Positions 48,030 to 59,266 of a DNA stretch of 64,000 nt are shown here, one piece after another. A program made the translations under genes and the position numbers. The notes beneath the pieces were generated by a model. It ran no database searches. It was not told the DNA's origin and saw nothing but the letters and a program-made list of their open reading frames with translations. The first letter of the stretch is position 1; every line of letters begins with the position of its first letter. Source of the DNA: Rhytidiadelphus loreus (lineage: Eukaryota; Streptophyta; Bryopsida; Hypnales; Hylocomiaceae); the NCBI GenBank assembly GCA_947034895.1, contig OX344764.1, positions 55,595,348 through 55,659,347 on the forward strand, given 5' to 3'.

Positions 48030-51000
48030 ACCGCTTACCATAATAATGAGCCCTTGAAAAATGGGCCCCCTAGTCTACTCAACCACAAAATAGGGACAAC
48101 TCCAATCAACTAAGTCTTGACCTAGGGACACGTCAAATGGACACACGTACAACAGATTTTCTCGTTGGATTGATGTCACTCAAGATTCTTTCCAACAATC
48201 AATCGAGAATGGGAGATATCATAATAATAATAAGTGTTTGACGTCAAACACATATCTTAAAATGAACCACTACCCAAGATGTTCCGGGAGGAATATCCCG
48301 TACTTGTACAACAGTCAGCTATGAACCATGAACCATCCCTTCCCTGAAATGATTTTCAAGCCAATTGCAAAATTAAGTACTAAGCTGGTGGGGAACGATG
48401 CGTTAATTTTTTAATTTTCTTTTGAAACAAATGATGATGTATAAATTTTTCAGTAAGTTAACTCCATGGTTCCACTCAATGCTTAACCTAAGTCACACTC
48501 AACTAGGAGCACTGTTTTGCACAATCCTCATTCATTGACTGATGATAACTTCAAATTGGACTTAAAAAATTACGGTACAATTTGCTTCTCATTGAACAAA
48601 GAATTTAGAAGTCTTAACTTATAGGCCTGTACGAAGACCCTTGACGTAAGTAGGTGCAACTTGCTTTGAAATCGCTTTTTTTTCATGGTAGTGCTCAAAT
48701 TGCAGATCATGGCAAATCTTGGTGAAGATTAAAACTTCCCAAATGTTTTAAATTTTTTATTTTTAAAGTCTGCATGTATGTCAGAGCGTATAAGAACTCC
48801 CTACGGACAACCTGAAATGAATTACAAGTTTGCTTGTTTAAGGCCCCACCCCAAAGACCACAAGTCAATGTAGGCCATTTTCCTGAGAATCTACTGTAGC
48901 TTCCCAAATACAACAGGGTACAGGTAATCACTACACGACCCAAGGATATTGGAAAGAAACCTATTTATAAGGTCAACCTCATCTCCACGCTAAAGCAAAA
49001 GAAGAAGAAAGAATTAAAAAAAATAAAAATCAACTCCACAAATTCAGTCCCAAATTCTGTACCAAGGTGGACACGCAGTTTTCCATGCAAAATAATCAAA
49101 TAAGAACAATAAAAAACAACCCTTTTAAAAAAAATTATTATCCATGCAAAACATGTGGAAAACAGTTATTTTGGGTGATCTACCTCAACTTACAACACAC
49201 ACTCATTACCACCACCAAGGCATCCCACCATCCCATTGTTTATCAATGAGGCCAGGGTCCCTTTTGCATCCTTGAAAAGGGGACAAAATCCCATCTTATT
49301 AATAGTGAACATTAATTAATTGTCTCCTATGGCTCCTCAACCAACCCCAATTCTTGGATAAAAGTCCCGTCTGCCCACCTACCCAGGTATCTAGCAAAGC
49401 TCTACCTAAGCCCCTAAATGATGGACCCATGACCATTGATTGCAAGCCTCACTGTCCAGCACTCAATTTGTTGCCATTTTGGAATCAGATATGTATGAAA
49501 AAACTTATCTTTATTTTTTCAGAGACGAAATCACATGTCTTTTTCACTTTGCAAAAAAATTAGATTTTTTTTTTGTAGAAAATTGATTTTTATGAGAAGT
49601 TTTGAAGAAATAGTGAAAAAAATAAATCACATCAAACAGAAAATTACCTCGAAAATTTTCAAATTTTCACCATGTGTGTACATATGTTACAATGACAAAC
49701 ATCATAGTATAAAATCAATTTCCATTTCATTCTATATTTAGAATTTAGTAGACATTGAAAACACATTCAAATACTAAATTGGATAATCTTCCCGTCCCAG
49801 CGTGGGGAGACCGAGGACCATTGCCTACCGGTCCTCCAATTATAGTAGAACTGCCCATTACCATACACATGTCCTATTTAGGTAACTTTAGAGAAGCTAT
49901 TTGTAAGCTGAAATATTTTTCCAAAGATTGAAAAGTTTGAAAAATGTCAATTGCAAAAAGAACAAAGACATTCCGACAAAAAGTGATTCTTTTTTTGTGA
50001 TTTTTCAAAGATGAAATGTTAAATTGTGAGTAACCTCTTGTTAAAGTGTGGGCTGATGTGTTCACTCTCCAAGTGCATTGCCATCATGACAAAGAGTTGT
50101 AAAGATTGTGGTAACAAGTGGGCCACTCACGCAATTGGGAGGATCTCATAGGTGATGGGATTGGGTGGATGGTGATATTAGACGGTTCTACCTTACTTTA
50201 TGCTTGGTTACTACCGGTCTGGCGAAACCCCATCGTTCGTCATTGTTGTTGTCATCCAGAGTTACCACCTGAGTCTATCTGAGAGTAGTTTCGCCCATGT
50301 CTGGGAGACTGAAACATGGCAACACAATATGGAAATTATATGAAGTGGTCAAGACTGAGAAGGAAAAAAAGTAGGTCTATGTTGTGTTTCGTTTCTGGGA
50401 GACTGTACCATGACATCACAATCACATAATAAGTCCAGCCACATTCACAAGAAGAAGAAGAAAAAAGTATAGTAGAGGCACCCATTACTAACCAACACCC
50501 ATGAGCAATGAATAGGGTGCTGTATTTCCAACCAAGACTATATAGATTTCAATTTTCTTCTTGGAATGCGTGTTTTTTCTCCTTTTTCAAGGTTTGGATC
50601 AATAAGTTCATGACACACAAATGAGCAAGAAAGTAAGAAGCAATGAATAGGAAAGTAGTTCTTGAATGATTGAAATTGGAAGAGTCTAGACATTGGCTAT
50701 GGGTTTGGTGTGCTTTTTGCCTCCCAAAATTCATAATAATTTTAATTCAAGCTATCAAATTTTCAAATTTTCTGCAATCCTTGTCATTTCTGCCCATGCA
50801 CCTCCATAACATTGCTCACCTTTGCTAAGGGGGGTCTCCTTTTGCTCCCCCCAAATCAGAAGTCCCCCTGCCAATGATTTTCCGAAGTCTGACAATCCAA
50901 TGAATCATATTCTAAATCCAGCCAATCAAATTTTGAGCATTATAACTCAATTCTCTTCCAAGATATCTTAGGGGGAATTGTACCTCCACCTGGGAGGAGG

Positions 51001-52255
51001 CACCTCACCTAGTTTAGCAATGTTATGCTTGAAAATATCTGCATTACCTTGTGCTACCCCATATCGTGTGCTTATTTGATCAATTATGGGTCTCTTCACG
51101 TTAAGGTGAGGGCACCCAAAAGCATCCATGTACCTATTCATGTACCCTAGACTGCCTCTTAATGTGTCTTTAGACTTTAATGTGTCCTTCAAATGCTTAC
51201 CTCTACTTCTTTGACGCATGTGAAGGACACATACTTAACTCTCATTTGCTAACTACCGATTTTTACAAATTTTAGTTTAAAGGTCCACCTATGTGACAAT
51301 TTCAGTGGTTTAGGGAGCCAACACTTTTGAAAAATCACAGAATTACATACCACATCCAAAAAATCTATTTGTTTGTTTTTTTGAATATTCATGATTTTCA
51401 CTTGCTAATACTACAAAAATATCATTTTAAGGAACAGGTGTCTCCAACTATGGCTGAATTGCTTATAATGTCGGGTTTGGGTGCTTATTCCACCTTATCC
51501 CTCTGGCTGACCCCAGAAGGGAGTCCATCATCATAAAGAACAGGCTGGGATGAGTAAGTCACATACCAAAGTTCGAAAAATTGAATGATAGCATACTTTG
51601 CTTCTTCTCTTTCTTCTTCTTCTGCAGAGCTGAAAGAGTGAGAAGGCCATGAGTTGAGTTGCAAGCTCCTGTGAGCATGATGACAACAGCAGGTGACAGA
51701 AGCCGCAAGTGAGGGATACCCTGCAACACACGTAGGCTTCAGAAGGAAGCCCAGCCCAGTCAGCCACTTCACCTTGTATCACCATGAGGGACAGACGGAC
51801 TCTGGGTGAAGGTGCCAGAGCAGGGGCTTGTCCTACACTTCACTTACTTCACTGAGCTCTTGATGGTTTTATTGGATTTGAACTCCACTTGATGACTAAG
51901 TTATGACATTGCAGGACACTGAACCTGTCCTCGCTTGTAAAGTGGGCTCGAACTCAGCAGATGCTGAATTCAATTCATCCCTGGCGGGGGGAAACACAGG
52001 AGCTTTTTTTATTTGCCGCACATGATAAAACTTGCAAATTTGGAATCAGTCATATTTGCAATCAGAGGCCCTGAATTATTTTCACCAAATAGTGAAATTA
52101 GGTTTCCCCTCATTAATTTCTTGACATTCTACACTATACAAATATGTGTTGTTCTTGTTGTTGTAGTAGAAGGATGCAGTAATGCAAGGACCATGGGTGT
52201 TGCATGGGTTGGTGCACTGGTTCATGGCTCGAGTTTAGAGAGTCACATGCACCTC
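48030..52255. other. Intergenic, no supported gene
   Basis: Moderate GC in parts (48800-49450, 50100-50500, 51430-51990). Open frames here, including a minus-strand one of 83 codons at 50968-51219 and overlapping ones at 51485-51785, have no family resemblance and no convincing splice partners. GTCTGGGAGACTG and TTCTGGGAGACTG (about 50298 and 50394) mark a short duplicated segment. Any gene here would be a guess. Confidence 0.4.
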
Positions 52256-52259
52256 CGTG

Positions 52260-52478
52260 CACTAGAAGAACCCCGTGTTTTAGGTGACGAGCCCTAATTT
52301 TTTGGAACGGATTTTTTTTATATCTATGTTGACATCTAGTTGTTTTTATGTTTTTCATGATGTTCATTGGATGTTATTGTTGACATAAAAACAACTAGAT
52401 GTCAACATAGATATAAAAAAAAATCCATTCCAAAGAATTAGGGCTCGTCACCTAAAACACGGGTTTCTTATGTTGATG
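52260..52478. mobile_element. CACTA-ended fold-back MITE with a decayed right end
   Basis: Left end CACTAGAAGAACCCCGTGTT; the long arms are very well matched (AGGTGACGAGCCCTAATT with AATTAGGGCTCGTCACCT; ACATCTAGTTGTTTTTATGT with its reverse). The right end reads GGGTTTCTTATGTTGATG where GGGTTCTTCTAGTG is expected, so it has mutated or been eroded. Left flank GTG; a GTG also occurs near 52478, so a 3-bp duplication is possible. Confidence 0.85.
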
Positions 52479-52489
52479 TGAACAAGCAG

Positions 52490-55400
52490 TGAGTCATGGA
52501 ATAACTTTTGTGGATAAGGCAACTTGATTGTTAAGGCTTACGATTTGGTGTAGGAGAGGTGAAGAATAGAATTCACATGACACAAAATAGGGGACATTTT
52601 TTTTTAAAATTACCTTGCAAAACAACAAAATTCACTTGGCAAGGTCCAACTCGTAGGATAGGTTTAGCATCTTGTTTACAATGTTGACTCTGGTTTGGGA
52701 ATCCTAGTTTCAAAATATCCTATCTACAACTACTTTCACATTGTGCAATGTGGGTTTGGTTTGATTGTTGGAGTAGGGATGTGGGGTTTGACTAATCTAG
52801 AAAAATTAGTATTGTTGTTTACCTAGTACAGAGTCTCATGGTTACACTTTTCGTATTTTATTTCGTGAAAATCAACCAAACAAGATGAGATGGGGAACCT
52901 AAGTTAGTATACTAAGCTAGGGTGCAATGACACTAGCACATGAGTACAAAGATGTGAACCTACGAGCCTTGAACCTAATTGTATACCATTTGAAGGTGTT
53001 TGGAACTTATGTACCTATACTCAACGTAGGCATACTATAACATAAAAAGAGTCTATAACACAAGTACCTATAACATAGACAAACCATAGAAAGTGTCTAT
53101 AATGTAGACTCTTGAATTCATAGATTCTATGCTCACATGCTCTACTCCCTAGGTAAAGTGCTCTAAAAGCACCCGAACTCTACAAGCGACCTCTACCACA
53201 TAGCTACATTTTGCTTTCTTCAATGTACCAATATTGTACATTTCAAAAGGGGGCTTGCCTTTTGTGCCCCTTGCATTTCTCAACTTCAAAAATTCGTAAT
53301 TGCTTCCAAAAAAGTCCCAAAAAGATGAAACGACTTGGGTTCAATGCCAATTCCATTTTTTTCTTCCTACAAAAATTGACTCACAATTGTTTCATATAAG
53401 TTACGTTTAGCTTCCCCTCACCCAAAATGCAATCAGCTCTTAAGTTAAAAGGTCTCTCGGCTTTAAAAGAGCAGACTCAGTCCCTTATTAAGAAGAAAGA
53501 CGGCAACATCAATTGATTCATCCCTGTGCAGCTGAGCTGGCCATTTGGTAGGTGGGATGACACAGTCAGTCGTCATGATGTTTTCCATTATGAACTGGTG
53601 AGCGGGGACCGGGGGCCCTTTCCCTTTCTCCAGGACCGGTGTAAAAGAACAGTCTTGAGTTGGTGGGAATATTTATAAGATTTACATGAATCTTGAAATA
53701 ATGGAATATTCCAAGGCATGGCCTAATTAAGAAAAACTTGTAACATGATTTAGGTGGGCGGATTCTTCTATTGGGGGAAAAAGGGAAGGAGGTAAGGTAA
53801 CTACACTCATTGTGACCATGTTAGATATTAAAACCGACACCTATAGATTCTTGTCTAAATTGTACACTTTCTATTCATGAGAGTCTAGGATTGCATACAC
53901 CTATTTTCAGTACTTTGAAATTCATTGTTTATCCATAAGATGTCACAAATGATGTATTCTAAGATGATGTAGAATCCTCTTTTGACTCCAAAAAAGATGC
54001 AATCAAATTTTAGATAGTTTGATACCGGGAACCATGTTCAAATGCTTATCCCGACAATTTCAGGTGTAGTTACCTTAGAGTTTTTAGAGTAGTTTGCCTT
54101 TGATAGAAGCTAACCTTGGAATGTCAAGTTGGTAATTGTGGAAATCATCTTTGGGGGGACTGTGTGAATCATTTGCTTAAAAAACAAGTCAAGAGCACTC
54201 ATTGGAGGGCCAACTAATGTGCACGACCTTGGTCCCTCACTAGTTTCTCACAAAATTTCAAAGATTAATGTTTACACTTTTGTCTTATATAGAAGGATTC
54301 TCTATCATCCATAGGACACTTAATGTCTACAATGACATTACAAGGTTAATTAACAATCCAACAAATAAGTTTTCAAAGATTAAAATTTTTGTTCTTGTAG
54401 GTTTTGACAATTTAACCTTTGAAGGAATTAGATGTTTTTAGGCCCAAAACTACTTCAAAATACTTGTATCCAAAGCAAGGCTAAAATCTTCATTTGTATT
54501 ATTTAATAATTAATCCAATCATAGGATCCTTTAGTTAACTTGTTAGAGTACACCTCCCTAAATTTTCAAAATAAGAAACCTTACCAATTGCAAGATTATG
54601 ATGTTTGAATTTCAAAAAGAAGTATTTAAATTCTTCCCAAATGGTTAGGTTTCATCTTTCAAACTTTTTACCCCAAAATGTGTAGATCTTACAACTTGAA
54701 ACCCTCCATGATATATTGAAGAGATAAGTTGGAAATTCATGCTTGGAAAAAATAGTAAGAAGAATGATATAGAGTATGATTTAATACTAAATTGTTAAGA
54801 ATTTTGAATGGAATTGAAGAATTCCAATCCCAATGATTATTATGTTGTAATAAACAATATACATTCCATGATTTTGTGTTTTTCCAAAATATTGAAAATC
54901 AAGTTAAATAAATAACTTCAAAGTTTATTTTAGAGTAAGGATTCCATAACTACACGCAAACTAAAATTCCTTGTAACTTCATCTTGTTAATCAAGATGGA
55001 ATGATTCAAAGCTTTCTACATTTATATAAATCTAAGAAAGCCTAGTTCAAATCTATATTTTTTTAAATAGTAATTTTTGATGAGTTGCCTGGGTTGCCCA
55101 TGTTGAAAAGAAATAACATATAACATATAATAATTTTGTTTTTATCATATGAGTTTGTTAGTACTAAAATACTCTATAACATAATAACTAACTAACTGTA
55201 TATTTAGTGCATTACTTAGTAAATTATTAGCAACAATGTTCAAATTGCAACCTATAGATCGTACATGATAGTTTATGAAATCTAGACAATCTTTGATTTA
55301 TTAAAGATCTTCAAATGCCATTCAAATTAATATTAACTACATTTTTTTCTCTTTCTATTTTTTGAAGCACACATATGTAAAATTTTTACAATACCAATAG

Positions 55401-56110
55401 AGGTGGGTCTTAAATGATATACATCAGCATGCAATAAAATATTGAAGTCATCGTGACTCAAAAAAGAAGTATAGGCAATTTTGGGAATGATTATGAACAC
55501 CAATAAAACAATTGAGTCGATGTAGGAGGTTAGATTTGGAATTCATTTACTTCCAAATCGTAATTGCTTTTGGGTTTAATTTTTTGTGTTAGGATTGTTG
55601 TACATATGTGATGCTAAATCATTTAGGTTTGTTCGTTTAGATTTTTGTCCACTCATTTTCAACCTTTGGCACATAGAGTGAAATTGAACAAAACATAATT
55701 TCAATTTCTGAAATCACTAAATCTATACCTTAAATGAGGTTGTTTTGTTTTGTTTGATATGGTGAGATTTCTAGAACTATGCATCCTCTGTTTGCGTTCT
55801 TGGTATTGTCAAAAAGCTCTTTGCAAGAAGGGGGGGTACAATTTTTGTTTTGTGGCATTCTAACTCATAGCAAAAAAAATGAATTAAAGAAATTAGAAAA
55901 TTACTTCTATTTTTATTTTACTATAATGTGACAAATGGCACAAAGCACACTAGTACATATGGAGTTCAAATGGTTTTCCATCACGTTTGATGACCCCATT
56001 TCAATATACAGTAATCCAAAATAGTGTGACCTTGGTAAATTAGTGTCCCATGCAATGGTCGGGTTGAACTAGCCCTCTTGCTCAATCCCTCCAAGTCATT
56101 CCAAGGGTGC
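52490..56110. other. Intergenic with repeat fragments
   Basis: At 52930-53160 there are irregular repeats of TATAACATAGAC-like words; similar text occurs at about 47680-47800, so this is a dispersed repeat. At about 54740-55105 lies a partial copy of the TTAA-family subfamily B interior (AATACTAAATTGTTAAGAA, GATGGAATGATTCAAAG) without recognisable ends. No gene is supported. Confidence 0.5.
54740..55105 (+). repeat. Partial copy of TTAA-family element, subfamily B (E6)
   Basis: Aligns with the interior and right part of E3 (about 37920-38345): ACTAAATTGTTAAGAA, TTATGTTGTAATAAA, ACTTCAAAGTTTATTTTAGAG, then GAGTTGCC. The terminal TTAA/CCCCTAAAGG sequences are missing or unrecognisable. Confidence 0.7.
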
Positions 56111-56119
56111 ATGTAGATA

Positions 56120-56285
56120 AAAGCCCCCCTCTTTTGAGCTTGCTTAATTTATCTTGAGCACCTCCCCTTTCTAATTTGGGCCTTTGATTGCAAATATGAA
56201 TTCAAAATTTCCAAATTTTATCATGCGTGAAAAACAAAAACAAAATTTAGGGGCCGAGTGAAAGGGTCAATTCCCCCCTAGCCCA
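56120..56285. repeat. Diverged relative of the MITE at 24469-24663
   Basis: Shares GCCCCCCTCTTTTG-like start, TTTGATTGCAAATATGAATTC and AGGGTCAATTCxCCCT with the copy at 24469. Ends are too decayed to define exactly. Confidence 0.6.
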
Positions 56286-56329
56286 TGCAACACGGTATGA
56301 GGGCATGCAATTCATCCCTTTCTCTATCA

Positions 56330-59266
56330 TGAACATTTATTTATTGGATCCGGGACCTCCACAAAGGACTGAGGCTTTCAGGCATTTGCTGAAACTCCAC
56401 CGGTCCATATGAGGAAGCTTGTGAAGCAGGTACCTTCCTCGAAAAGTGTGCCAATGCTACAAGGACAAAGCCGGACGCCAATCGTTCTGTGGCCCCCTTG
56501 TTTGTTGATTCGTATAAGGGTAAAACTTTTATTATTGTGTTGAAATGCATGCACCCAACAGTGTGGAGCAAACCCAAGTTCATCGTTGAATTTTGTATCC
56601 CAGGCACGAATCTAACCTCCGTCCAACTTGCTGCCACTCAAGTGAGAATACGATCCCCCCTCCCCTTCCCCTGCTTTCCAGGAACTTTCCTAAATGCTCC
56701 GAAATTCAGGAACTCTTGGGGGCTTGCCCCTCCCCCCCTTCATGCCCACACCCTATGGACCGATGACGCCACGGCTTCGTCATGGGTTTCACCAACCCGA
56801 GCTCCTCCACTGTTGGAGTCATCACGGGTGACGTCATCGTACTAACTGTGGGAGTCAAAAAGGACACCCCTTGTGCCCCCTCCCCCCTGATTTGCTGAAG
56901 TGGGTTGTTGTTTTTAAAAAGAAAAAAAGGGGAAAAAAAAGTAATCAATTTAAACTTAGTAAGGTGTACTCCTGCCAAAGCAGTGGGGCCCAGCAGGGGC
57001 GAGGGCAGCAAAGGCGGTAGGCAGTTGCAAAACACATTCTGCTGAATCAGCAGGTGCAGCAGCAAGCAGAACCCCACTCCTCACGGTCTCACCGGCACCG
57101 GCATCGTCCCCGTTGAGTATTCTACAGGGACCGGTAAATCAGGGGATCCGTACATGGGGGTACTCCACCGAAAGCAAAAATGGTGATTTATTCTATTTAT
57201 TTTATTTAGTGTGGGTGGATAATTACTGTAGCTAGCATGAGAAATTGCACACCGCTGATGCGACAATAGAGTTATTAATCGTAAAGTGGTTTGGACTTGG
57301 TTTAGACTTGGTTTTAGACTTGGTTTGGGGTTCTTCCAAGTTGAGTTTAAGGTGTGGTCCCCAACAATAAATATACTGTGGTCCATCACTTCATCTTGAG
57401 TTAAGCTCTAAACTCATCGTTTTCGTCTTGAGTTACGTACAATCCTTAGGTAGTCCGACATCTTGCACGTTCATGAGTTTTCATTGGTGGAAACAAATTG
57501 ACTAGGGAGGAGAGACAAAACTCAAGTTGAGAGTTTCATTTTGGACCTGAAAAAGAGTTTGATTGATTAGAAGTTCTATGTTTTTTTGCCATTCCAAATT
57601 GAAAACTGAACTCCAATTTAATTTTTTTCTCACTTTTATGATTAACTAAAATGCCACAACTATAATTGGTGTTGAATGGACCATATACTAAATGACCATT
57701 TCGGTGTAGTCTTATGAAATTGTCTTATTAGTCGTGTTTACCGTACATGCATACCAAATTGTCACATCAAATGTATTGATAGTGCGTGTTTTGCTTCTTA
57801 TACAATGAAATTTTGTTTTATTTGTTTCCAAAAAAACATGCATACAATGCATTAGGGGGGGGGGGGGGACAATTATAGGTACACATATCTTGAAATGTTT
57901 GCATTGCTCATAACATTCTTAATTGCTTGGTTTTTAACACCTCCCAAAATGCTTGGAAAGAGGGACAACCCCTTGTAGGATACCTCAAAGGACTCTTTAG
58001 GTTAATTCTTTTTCAACTTGTTATGATTTCACCTTTATTGTTGTATGTTGGAGATGGCAATTGCCTCCCTCCTCGTGAAAGGTGAAGATTGTTATGTTTT
58101 CTTCCAACACCTTTGAATTCATAATGAAAGGTGAACAATTGACATTGAACCCACCTCTTTACATCCAAACTATCCATATTTCTATAAATAAATCATCATT
58201 AATTATTCTCTAGTAATCAATAAATTCGAAGATCATTACAATAGATTCTATTGATTTAGATACAATCTTACACGATGATGTTTGTAAACATGAACATAAT
58301 AGTTTGTAATCTATAATATTAGAGTCCTCAAATATTGCAAATGAAATTGACATCTAACCCAAATAGTTTTATATATTTTGGACCTTTGTGAGATTAATTC
58401 CAGATTTTTGAAGTTGAAAGTCAATGGTCACTACAAGTGACTTCCTCTTGAAATGTACACTGATGGTACATTAAAGAAAGAAAAATGTACCTCTATGTTA
58501 CAGGTAGCTTTTCGAGCAAGGGCGCTTTTCGAGCACCCTCCCTTAGACCCCTCCCGCCCTCAAACGAACTTTTGGGATTCTGGTTGCAGGGGAACTCTCA
58601 AAGGCAGGACTGCCCTCCCTGCAGACCCAGCCGTTCGCGTGGAATCCTGCATATCCCTTGCAGCTGACGCTGCTGACGTCCCCCCTAAACCGTGCACGAC
58701 GTCACCAGCGACGTCATCCTCTGCCCCTCGCGTCCTCGCCCCTCCCCGCCCCGTGATGGCCTGGCCTTTTGTCCCGTCCGTTCCTCCACGCTGTCTGCTC
58801 TTAAGCTTAACTCAACTTAGCAGCTTAACTTAACTCCAGTTAACTTACCCGCCCCTCCTTGCTTGCTCTCTCCCCAATTTCCTCCCAACAATCCTCCCAT
58901 CTCCATCACTACAACTAACTTAAACATCACCCCTCTTCCCGTCACTTCCATTACATCGTAAGCTTAAGTGCATCTCGAGTCAACAATTGCCAATCCACCC
59001 CCCTCGTCGTTATGTTATGCTGGGGCAGAGCGCACACACGCTTTGTTCTCTGGAAGAACCAGGAGCCGGAGTGATTCCTCCTCTTGATCTCGACCTAGAG
59101 GGGGCCGCGCAGGGCAGGCAGGCGACGATGGGAATGTATTGGAGCTTGTGTGGCTGGGTGTTGGGAGAACCGAGCAGAACCGCGAACCGAGGAGGAGCCG
59201 TGATGGCGTCCGGGATTTGAAAGTGAGTGCTAGCTGTTATTGGGGGGACAATTGAGGCGGTGAGGG
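56330..59266 (+). promoter_or_regulatory. Upstream region of the TIFY gene: GC-rich islands with ACGT-core sites
   Basis: Two GC-rich islands (about 56640-57160 and 58500-59266) flank an AT-rich stretch that contains a 15-base poly-G run near 57855. TGACGTCA lies at 56829-56836. Three GACGTC sites lie within 41 bp (58675-58680, 58698-58703, 58710-58715). ACGT-core sites are bound by plant bZIP factors, including TGA factors. Repeated AGCTTAA/TTAACTT words follow at 58800-58850. The stretch from about 58860 on looks like the leader. Open frames in the islands have no family resemblance. Confidence 0.4.

Noticed and set aside
51485..51785. Two overlapping minus-strand frames with a cysteine/histidine-rich stretch
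   Set aside because: No zinc-finger spacing that fits a known family, no splice partners, and two frames are open at once.
56341..57077. Several open frames on both strands in a GC-rich island
   Set aside because: They overlap each other and have no domain; chance openness in GC-rich DNA.
58453..58833. 126-codon Pro/Ala-rich frame upstream of the TIFY gene
   Set aside because: Composition follows GC content; region fits promoter/leader better.
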